64,000 nt of DNA from Parelaphostrongylus tenuis. Lineage: Eukaryota > Nematoda > Chromadorea > Rhabditida > Metastrongylidae. The notes beneath the pieces were generated by a model that saw only the letters and a program-made list of their open reading frames with translations, was not told where the DNA came from and did not search any database. A program made the translations under genes and the position numbers. The stretch is taken from NCBI GenBank assembly GCA_019055375.1, contig JAHQIW010000141.1, forward strand, positions 593,094 to 657,093. The letters are read 5' to 3'. The first letter of the stretch is position 1. Each line of letters starts with the position of its first letter. Below, one piece after another: positions 11,201 to 21,100 of the stretch.

Positions 11201-13789
11201 CATTATTGTCTCAGACAGTTTTGCGTCAACGAAGTAATTACGTAAGACCATCGCTCTATTCATCGATTCACAAAGTGGAAAAGAGCCTAAAAAAGCGGAA
11301 CAGGCTTGGAACAAGCGGATTAAAAGGAAACTCACATGTACAAATAAGTTAACGCATTGTCGTGATAAGATGAAAAATGCGCGTACCTCGTTGGAGAAGT
11401 TCATGCTAATCCCTCAATATTGAACAGTCAAGCATTAACAATGACAAACGGCACTTGTGCACAAAAATCACATTAGCTTTGTTTGGCTCCTTTTCGCGCG
11501 AGTTGTCTTGTATCGACGGCTATCAGCAAATTTTCGGTAGCGTTATATATTGAGTGAATCAGTCCGTGAATCATTTGCTAATTGCCAGCCTCCTCAACGT
11601 TTCAATTTATCGAAAACAGCCAATTTCTTGCATTTTTAATGATAAAACTCTGTTTTTGAGCCAATAGCAGGTTAGAATGCTTCACTAAAACGATTCGTTT
11701 TTATATATTGAGTGATTTCTAAGTTCCCTCTGTGTATGATGTTCGTCGAATGTTCTTATACGAACGAAGCTTCCCGTAGACACAGAATTCATGAATTTAA
11801 ATATGTATTGGTTATGATGTGTTACAAGTTTAGGACCATGACCACAAATCTTATCACATGTAATTATCTGATAACCTAATAGCAAGTTAACGAAATTAGA
11901 GTGCTTCCGTTCTTTCACATATTCAAAATTTTCAACGTCCAATTAATCGATGTTTCGTCTATTATATGCAGTTTACTTGAGTTGTTTAAGTACTTTGTTC
12001 ACATGTTCTGCGTACCTCATAAATACATTCCAAATGTGCCGTTAGACTCCTCGTCATTCTCGAAAATTTTGGACAGCATTATGGCAAACTAGGTGGCTTT
12101 GAGCGGCAGAAGAGACCTTCTAAGTGAATAAAAAAATGTGCCGACAGCGGTAATCTCTCTCAGCCTCAGCCGATCTACTTGCTTCTCAGCGAAGCTGTTA
12201 AAATCCCCTTCTAAATGGGCAACAATGCTGAAGTGCTTGCCTATGGTGTTGTTCGTCGTTTTCCCCATCCAGGATCCACTGTACTATGATGATTCTCGAG
12301 GAATCATATACCTATGTAGATATTTGACTGAGTAGAAGGTGAATCTCTAAGTAAAGTGATTGATTTGTAAAGATGAAAGCTCTGTTCTTTCAGAAATAAT
12401 CTATATTCCCTCAGATAACTAGGCTAACACGAAGCTGTTTTGAATGTTTTAATCGGCTTACGTTTCAACGTCACCCACTTCTCCAGAGCACCAACGATCG
12501 CGATGAATCGACCACTGACGAGTATTCACCTTATGTGGGTCCTCGTTGTCGCATCTAGTCGAATCCATGGAGAAGAGCCCCTCTCAAATGATGTGCACTA
12601 AAATGGTAGTTCCCCTTTTCATAGAGCGGTTGTCAATCTCTTGTCATACAGTTTCATCTGCCTTTATGATGCAATGCATCCTGCAGCAGTTGTTGAAAGT
12701 CAGCATATGATTCTTTTCAATCATTTTAACCATTTCGAGATAGGAGGTACTCCAGTAGCCATTCAAATGGCTGAGCGACGAGTATTAGGTTGTACTATGC
12801 CAAATCAAGCCTCTCACAAAGCTCTTTTGAGTTACTATTATGCCTTGATGCCATCATCGTCTTTTATGCCAAAATAATTTAATTTATGGTCTATAGTATT
12901 CCTGCTTGCTAATGAGTCTACACATTTTTCATCTAGTCTACTCGAATGGACCATTGCGATGCACAAAGTCATGTACATTGCAGTGAAGAAATTCATAATA
13001 TATTGCTTTATTTCTTATTATCGTATTTCTGCTTAGTTTTAACCGCCAAATGTCTAACTATTTAATGAACATTTTTACTTCTTTGCGATAGAAAACCGCT
13101 AGGTAAGCACAGCAGATGCTTATCAGTTGCTTTTGTTACGTCGTTACTGTCGTCTATTTGCATGGTGCCTGTGCAGTTAGATCCAATGTTCACCGTCTTG
13201 TCGATCACATGACCTCAATTTCATCAGTTAGTTTGGCTGTGAGTGACGGACACTTACACACTAATGGCTACGAAAAGTGAATTCACTGGTGCTGACTTCA
13301 TGAGACCAACGACGTTGACTAAAGCACCTAAACGTAACCAACATTCATCGAGCAGTTTCTGGCAACAAAATTGATATCCATATCAAACTTGATTGATTTA
13401 GCAGTCTCCAGCACATCCTATTATATCTCCTTAAACTATTGCAGGAAGGAAATGTTTTTTTTTTGAAATGATTGGGGTCATATTCGATGGTCAAGTACTT
13501 TTACTGAGCATCATATCAACGTTGCTTCAATTTTCTATATGTTATCTCACCTGGTTATGTAATAAAATGTGCATCTTAGACCTATATTTTACTTTGATTT
13601 TACTATTTTCTTCTTTCATTGATATGAACTATCGAATTTGTCTGCAACCAACCTTTGATAGGTTTGTCTTGGTATGCAAACATCGGCATTGAACCAAATT
13701 GAGCTGACAGCTTTCTCGATATGTATAACCTTTATTTATTTATTTATTCATTTAACCCATTCAATTATATTTTATCTATGCATAACCCA
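11201..13789. other. no confident gene
   Basis: Short open frames only. One small signal-peptide-like frame is listed at 12503-12601. The rest is AT-rich with no motif or repeat family I can name. Confidence 0.4.
12503..12601 (+). CDS. possible small secreted peptide or first exon
   Basis: A 32-codon frame begins at ATG 12503. Its first half looks like a signal peptide: a short basic start (MNRPL), a hydrophobic core (LMWVLVVA) and small polar residues before EEPLSNDVH. A splice-acceptor-like CACTTCTCCAG ends at 12486, 16 bases before the ATG, the usual arrangement for a spliced-leader site in nematodes. There is no homology I recognise, the peptide is very short, and no downstream exon is identified, so this is weak. 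Confidence 0.15.
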   Translation: MNRPLTSIHLMWVLVVASSRIHGEEPLSNDVH

Positions 13790-13862
13790 CACGACCTCGC
13801 TAGGGGTGAAAAGCGGCTTCGAATCCCGCCTGAGGTCGCTTTTTTTGCGTACCACGCAATCT
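13790..13862 (+). repeat. tRNA-derived repeat, B-box half
   Basis: CACGACCTCGCTAGGGGTGA followed by GGCTTCGAATCCCGCCTGAG gives a good B box (GGCTTCGAATC) and 3' acceptor-like pairing, ended by a T run (GCTTTTTTTGCG) that could serve as a pol III terminator. The A-box half is not recognisable, so it is a partial or rearranged copy rather than a tRNA gene. Confidence 0.45.
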
Positions 13863-14949
13863 ACCTAGATGTGCATACTAGATTTTTTTTTACTATTCAT
13901 CAAGGACCAATGTCTCAATCGTTACTTCTAATGCCTTTTTTCAGCGCCACTGTGCTACTCTTCCCAGTCTGTGTCCCATTGTTGCTCGGTTCTCTTTCTA
14001 ATGTTTCTGTGGCAATTTCCAATCACATACGGATTGACTGAGAAGCATGAATTGTCGAGGTATTGCGTTGCTTTCCCGGTGTTTTTTCGCCTCTTCACTG
14101 ATGACTCAACTCCTCATTTCGGCTGGCATCTCCCACATGAGAAGCGTCAACAATGTAGTATCACGTGGGATGGCTTGCGGTTTACAGCGACGTTAAGCGG
14201 TCCCGTTCTGAAGAATTCGATGGCATATTCATAATTAGCAGCTTCGTCGCTTCGGAAGTGACCTTCAGCCGTTTAGTTGTGTTTTCATTCGCAATTATTT
14301 CCATCGATCTGTCGCCGTTGTTCATCGTTTGCATTTCGACGTTCCTGATAAGTCGACCATCGGATGTTTTACCTAATTCTGCCGAAATTCTTCATATGAT
14401 CTGAAAATTTGGGAACGTGCAGAATTCAATCACCCAATGCGAAACCGATTCTATTATAATCGAATTTTGGGACCTCTAAAACATTTTTATGACACAAACG
14501 TTCAAGTCTAATCGATTTTATTCTTTCAACGAAAATTTCAAAATATTCAAGCGATCTTCCTCTATTCATACAGTGTCCATGGAATTAATATTCAAAGAAA
14601 GCAGGGAAGAATCTACAGTAAATTGACCTTTTTGGTATTGCTCGATTTCGTTACATTTCATCGAGACCTTCGAATTGCGAAAATACCAATTACGCCGAAG
14701 TGTTCCAGCATCGATACGAGATTCTCTTCATCTATAGAACTATATCTTGTATTTGAGCTTTACCAAACTTTTAAAATCATATTATTTCTAAGGTTGTGTA
14801 TTCTTTTATGATTCCGCTTATTCATTGTCAGTCGCCTATTCATAGTCAGAAAACTTCCTTCATCCCAAAATTTGATTCATTCTATATGATTGCCAAAATT
14901 GTGCTGCGATTACACTGTTGGCTTATATGAATATAATTATACCTTAATC
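13863..14949. other. no gene recognised
   Basis: Several overlapping open frames of 62-106 codons run between 13721 and 14404 in all three plus frames, which suggests chance rather than one gene. No motif is recognised. Confidence 0.4.
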
Positions 14950-15240
14950 TCGAGTGCTTTGTTTAGACCACGCTCAAATTTCAATATATGCACGAGTGCA
15001 AAACACTCTGTGTTAGGTGAATTTTTCACCTGACATAGAGTGTAAAGCGTACGTCGTCGATAACTATATATATAAGGAGTGTGACGCTCCCGAGAGAACT
15101 GACTATAAAAAGATCGACAGACGACGGGTTCTGCCCGGCTGATGAGTCTGTGAGGACGAAGCACGTGTCTCGCGCTGTACAAGAGCCCTTACCAGACCAC
15201 ATGACATGTTGGCTCAAATAATGATGAAAGGATATATGAA
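14950..15240 (+). mobile_element. hammerhead-bearing element, one arm and internal body
   Basis: It starts with the family outer sequence (GTGCTTTGTTTAGACCACGC near 14955-14975), then jumps to the internal body (CATAGAGTGTAAAGCGTACG near 15033, GTCGTCGATAACT). A plus-strand hammerhead and the right terminus (CAGACCACATGACATG, GGCTCAAATAATGATGAAAG) follow. The arrangement matches 38945-39250 closely. The left arm ribozyme is missing. Confidence 0.65.
15133..15175 (+). ncRNA. hammerhead ribozyme, slightly degenerate
   Basis: Stem I GCCCGG (15133-15138) pairs with TCGCGC (15170-15175) with one mismatch and one wobble. The core CTGATGA (15139-15145) is intact, and stem II is GTC/GAC with a six-base loop. 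The first stem III pair is changed: GAA is followed by G instead of A, giving a G-T wobble with the conserved T before the cleavage base C. The palindromic block CACGTG is kept. Reduced or no activity is expected. Confidence 0.65.
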
Positions 15241-18130
15241 TATAGTTTTCGTTATAATGCTTAACTTCTATTTAATGCCTATTCCTTATTCATTACAAGA
15301 TATGATGTGAAATACAACCACACGAATGCGAGGTACGAAAAAATTTCGAAACCACAGATGACCTTCGAACCCCAAGATCAGCTTTTCCGGGAGCTCACGC
15401 GTTAGCCATCACTCCAACAAATCCCTTCATTTACTTAACTCCCACCCAGTAACCTTGTTGGTGCTATCAGCAGTCACTCGTCAGTTGTATTGTTCTAGGG
15501 ACGACATAAGCTGGCAATTCGTCTACTGCTTCTATGATAAATTATCCATTCGTTAGTTTCCTTATCGTGTGTGAAGGTGTTTTTCTCAAGCATCGAATTA
15601 TACACCATAGCGGAATGATTCATGCCTGATCATGGTCTCAAAACTGAAAAGGAATCGATGCTTCCTCGCTGAGGCCGCTACGTGAACCCCTGCCTTTCTG
15701 GTAACAAAGTAGCTACACGCTGGCAATTGATGACTACTAGAAAAGCCTTAGTACGCCTTTTAGGAGTCCTGAGATGAGAAAGCTCACCCAGCTGGCACTT
15801 TTTGTAAAACGAATGTTGTGTTGGGGTCCTACGCTTCTTTGAGTTTGTAGAGTCCTCCTGTCATTGAAATGTTAATACTCGCTAGAAATGATGTTACTTT
15901 CGGAAGTTGTGGGCTGAAATAACAAGTTCGAAGAGTAGTCCGGTTCGTTTCTCGTTTGCTTAATAATTACCCGCAGCAGCTGTCTTTTTCCAGATCTGGC
16001 GAAGGACTGTTTATCATCATAAAGAAATCTCCTTAAGTTTATGAAATGCTGGACCTATCTGAACATTTTCCTATGTTGGTATTCTAAAGACCGATTAGGA
16101 AAGGCGTCCATGGTCGCTTAGGAGTCCAACTTATTCAATTAAAAGCCAATAAAATTTTAAAAGTTTCCTCAAACCTATGTCCTGCTGTGTTTCTGTGTTT
16201 ACATGAGCTTTTTACAAAGAAATATTATGAGTAAGGCTTCGGCTCCTTCTCCAACCTCAGTAGCGAAGAGATTCAACTTGATCGTCCACAGCCGTTTCTT
16301 CGTACCATGTGCAACACCACGCGAATGAAGTAACCTCACTTGATGGTGCACTTCTATATAGGACGGTTGCCGATCTAGTACCATTCATTGCGATCTTCCT
16401 CTATGACGAAAGCGTGTACTGACATTGCTTATCGTCCAATTCTCTTAGGTACATTTAATAGCGCAGCAATATATTTTTTAAAACCGGGCTCTCGTTAGGC
16501 TTTTGATCCATTTATGATAAGCCAGTCCGCGTCTGTTGCGTTCCTCTAACAGCGACGGCAGCCATCGCTTTTTGTTAGATTCTAATGGGCCAGCTGTACT
16601 AAAACATTGGGCTGTTTCGCATAGTTCCATATGACTGGTCTATTAGCTCTCGCACGTAGTTCCGTTTTTGAATCGTTGCATCGGATTGCGATGCTTTCGA
16701 TATCCGCTGTAGTCTGTTAGAAAACTACGAGCCCTCCAACTGTTCTAAACCAATCAATCTTATGGCCGAAATCTTTCATCAAAGCTATTCTCTCAGAAAA
16801 TTTTCGAGCATCTTTTCGATCGACCCTACTTTTCAATTTTATTTCATGTAAATTTGTCAGTTACACATCAAGATGGGTGATGAGTTGTGCATTAAACGGC
16901 TTATGATCAATTAATCTCTGGCTAATGGTGTAATCTTAGTGCCGTTGACAGGCCAACGTCTATGTGGCGACCGTCTTCTTGATCACACGAAATAGTTTTT
17001 GGTACTAATCAGAATGTTTGGCCCATATTCCTCCAGTAATCATAAAGGTCTCAACACATTTTTCCTGTGAATTGTTGGTAAAATGCATCAGTTTTAACTC
17101 AAATTACAAGATATCCATGCCATGATGTTCACTGGTTTTTCCAACGCTAGTGGATGACCGTCTTGAATGGAAAAGTGAGATTTTGGTATTTGTAAATGTG
17201 AAGTGCTGGCAAAAACCTAGAGATTAACCTTTGCCAGTGTTTCGCATTTTCAAACGTAGTATCCTCTGTTGTTATAACGTCAATGACAAATCCTAGTAGC
17301 AACTGTTTGTGCTTCAAAATAAAACCTTCTACTAATTGAAATGAAGAACGGAGAACGAGACTGAATTGTAAAAACTCATGGCCAAGCGCCACCACATCAT
17401 AATCGCTCTATTCTGCGATTTATGGATTTTTTTCTGCATAACAGTGCAGTGATCATCAATCGAGTCATGTGGTCGACTTCAATTATTGCGATCAGACCAA
17501 TAAGATGCTGCTCTTTCTGTAATCATGCAAATCATCGGCAGTGTAGGACATTCTAAATCCCTCTGGCCCCTCGCCATCTAATCTGTTACTGGATATATGA
17601 ATCACTGATCGACGATACATTGTTATTTTTAGGTCTAGGTTCCACTGAACAAAAATCGCTTGGTCGCTGTCATGTGACTTTCTTAATATACAACATCCGT
17701 TTTGGAAATATCTCGAAATAGTTTAATGGTTTCAGCCTATTTGATGCACCTATGTATTTCCAAATCTCTGATGGACGCATAATAACTTCTTGCAGAATTT
17801 CTAATTTTTGGTAGTAGGCACTAACAGATATGTGCGGAGCGGTATTCCTGATTATTTATTTTCCCTACTGCCTATTTACTCTCTTTCTAATGATTTTGTG
17901 TGTTGCCTTCCCCAACTTTTTTGTAGGGAAATCTATTCATGTTAAAAGGCGGGACATGGAAGATTATGCTGTATTATATTGATGTAAAAATTAGTTGAGT
18001 AAGAAAATATGTGAAATTATAACTTGGAAAATGTTTGAGGATGTGGACAGTCGTGAAAAGCCCAATTTCGTTTCTCCCGACTTCCTATTTTGTTTCTTCA
18101 AAATTGACTCGTTCATGGACTTTATTCTAG
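15241..18130. other. no gene recognised
   Basis: Open frames up to 82 codons (minus, 17147-17395), without recognisable motifs. This stretch lies directly upstream of the LIM-domain gene and may contain its promoter, but I could not identify regulatory elements. Confidence 0.4.
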
Positions 18131-18134
18131 AATT

Positions 18135-18142
18135 AGTCGCAG
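18135..18142 (+). promoter_or_regulatory. possible trans-splice acceptor
   Basis: AGTCGCAG ends at 18142, nine bases before the ATG of the LIM gene. Many nematode mRNAs receive a spliced leader at an AG this close to the start. The polypyrimidine context is weak; TTTATTCTAG ending at 18130 is an alternative. Inference only. Confidence 0.3.
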
Positions 18143-18151
18143 GTCCTGCAA

Positions 18152-21100
18152 ATGCCAAACTGTCCAGCTTGTCAGAAGCCAGTCTATTTTGGTACGAATT
18201 TTTCTCTATTATTTTTGCTTCACTATAGTTTCATCACCTAATTCTAGCCGGTTTCGATGTTCGCTATTTAATTCAATAGAGAGATCGTAGTCTCCTATGA
18301 AAAAGAAAGCGATCCTAGCTCTTCCAAACGACTGGTTATTCACTGTTTGTTAATGAGTAGTACTATGTTGTCGTATTTCATAAACCTGGAGGAACCTGCA
18401 TAGGACTGTTTTGACAATATTATTCGCAACCCATCCGACAATGACCGCTACAATATTTGAGTAATCATGATTAATATGAAATTAAAGGACAGAATCTCTT
18501 TTACAGCGATATTCTGACTTCTGGAAGTCTTCTTTTGTATTTCTAATTCTTTTGACAAATGAGGTTCAAAAGAAGGCGCAATAATATTAGAAAATATACT
18601 TCATTGCAACGACCGCGGGAACACTGGAGGCACTTCCGGAAAACCCATAGGTCGACGGATTTCTTTTTTAGCTCTATTATTTTTCGACGTTCCTCTTCAA
18701 AGTGGCCTTTGCATTCAGATTTTTTCATATTGTCACAAAGAGGTAGCGTATTAATGTTACTAGCCTGACTATGCTAAGCGTTTCGACGACTGCAAAAAAA
18801 ACTATTGCATTTGTAATTATTCCATGGCAACAGTTCACTTTACGTCATTGATTACAAAAATTCGTCATTGCTATTATGCTGTACACCATAATGCATGTGT
18901 TGCGTAGTAATTAGTGGTAACTTGTAATACACACATGACGTCGGTTCGATCGAGCCCTATGGGCAGACCAACCAAGCATGCCACGTGGTCAATAAGTTCG
19001 AAGCGTACTTCTTTCGAGAAAAAAGAAATGCTGGCTTGATACATCGATATGCCCCAAAAATCGATGTTTTGGCCAGAATAGATTAAATTACCTCTAGTGA
19101 GGCTTAATGAAGATGTGAAACGCCACCATTGAGGGATTAATCAACGCTAAACGCTCTATCTGCTTTCTTTTATTTTATTTCACAGCTTACCATACAGTCA
19201 TTTTGTGCGGTCAAAGATTCATATCTCTTTTATGGGAATGTCTGAGAACAGTTATGAAATAAGGCAGTTATCCGTTTTAGGTGAACGAATTTCGTCACTC
19301 GGAAAGGATTGGCATCGACCGTGCCTTCGTTGTTTCAACGAGTCCTGCAAGAAGACGCTAACCTCCGGCGGTCACGCAGAGGTGGTTACTGCATTATTAA
19401 TTATAGTACTAGGAACGATAATAATGAAATAGCAGTATCACATTTTTACCATGTTCAAAATCGCTAAAGTCATCTTTTTTGTCTTGCATAGCTTCTATAC
19501 GTCTACGTCAACACTGTCAGTATTACCTGTATATTCGATTCATTTTTGAGACCTCCCTTAAAACAATGTGTAATCTTATAACATATTTTATGCCTTACAT
19601 GAGGTCTGCTATGGTACTTATGAAACGCTAGAGACACGTGTTTCGGCCTTTCAGCCTCATCAGTAGCACGGTGCCTTTCGTTCGAGCCAATATCTTGCAA
19701 GGAGAGATACCCTTTACATATAAAGAAATCCACGAGGATGGTGTTACACTGCACGTGCAAGGTGAAAAAAAAACACTTCACACTGCAGAGATAACAAATC
19801 ACTACATGTCCAGTGATAAGATCAGCCTGCATTGCAGTGATTAACAGTCGATTGCTCATGGGTGCTAATTGAGGAATAACTTTATAATCAGAAATATGTT
19901 GTCAGATCATAACTGTTTTGAGCGAGTCAAAAAACAACCGACTACAAGGGTACTTTTTAACGCACCAGCCATTAGCAGTTGACTGTTGATTACTGCAATG
20001 TCGGGTGATCTTAAAACTGGATTTATAGTGATTGTTATCTCTGTAGTGTGGAGTGATTTTTCCCTTGCGCGTATAACGTAACATCTTTTCTGTCAATTTC
20101 TCCAGACACAGGGATATACCCCTTCAAACGAGTTTCACTCAAACGAAAGGCACCGTGCTACTGATGGAGCTGACAGGTCGGAAACACGTCTCTAGCATTT
20201 TATAAGTTCCGTAGCAGACCTCTTGGAAGCGATAATAAATTTTATCAGATTATATACTGTCATTATTGTTATCGCATCGTGGCTCAAAGCTGTTTTCGAA
20301 CGGTTTTATGAACGGCGATTCTTATCCGAGTTCCTCTCCAAGATTGTTCTCGAGCAAGCAGCGAGTTCGACATTTTAATTGCAAAAAGGTTACTATTACC
20401 AATCAGGAGCTACTTTTGAACGACGGCTTCGTTGGTCTTCGTCGGAGTCAGCGATTTACGATTTAGGAACGATACATATACCAGTTGCTGCTTTAAGAGG
20501 AAAAGAAACGTTGAGTTTAATAAATGGTCGTGAAGTGGGAAGCGCGTCTAATTAATCATATTTTCGATTACTTTGTTAGAACACATTTATCATTTGTTCT
20601 AAGTCGCTCATTGGTTGAATCTCTATCAATGAGACATGAAAAAACAAAACGTTTTTTATAAGTGCTTCTTTTCCGACTGTTGATCGATCTTTACACCTTT
20701 CGTTAGAATTGGCATCCTTTCCGCACCCCATTTATAGCTGGTGCTATAAAAACGATGACGTAACAATAAGAAGATAGTAGTTGCCGGTTAAACGTTTTCT
20801 TTCCCTTCAAGTTTTTGATGACATTTTCGAAAGTGAGATCTAACGAGATGCTAATGCTTGTTGAGGAGTTCCTTTGACATAACTAATTTTATCGTATTTT
20901 TTGTACAGACATGAGGTTGTTAAAAGTACGACTTGTCCAGTACAATATAGTAAAATAGGATTGGCTGACGTTTTGGCGTTTCGTCTTTTTCAAAGCCTCT
21001 GAAGTTGTCTATAATCCAGTCATCCAAACACCACCATCACTTAAATAGAGAGAAAAGCAAACACTGATTTTAATCGCATCAAAAATAGAGTAAATTTTTC

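Larger units (their letters stand above)
19545..20255. mobile_element. hammerhead-family foldback element in LIM gene intron 2
   Basis: The left arm (CATGAGGTCTGCTATGGTAC near 19600-19620, then a minus-strand hammerhead relic, then CACGGTGCCTTTCGTT near 19666) is mirrored by the right arm (CGAAAGGCACCGTGCTA near 20144, a plus-strand relic, then GTAGCAGACCTCTTGG near 20210). Between them lie about 450 bases of less symmetric body. The outer sequence near 19545 (GAGACCTCCCTTAAAACAA) is a diverged form of the outer sequence at 59935. The element sits in sense-neutral, two-armed form inside a spliced intron. Confidence 0.7.
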
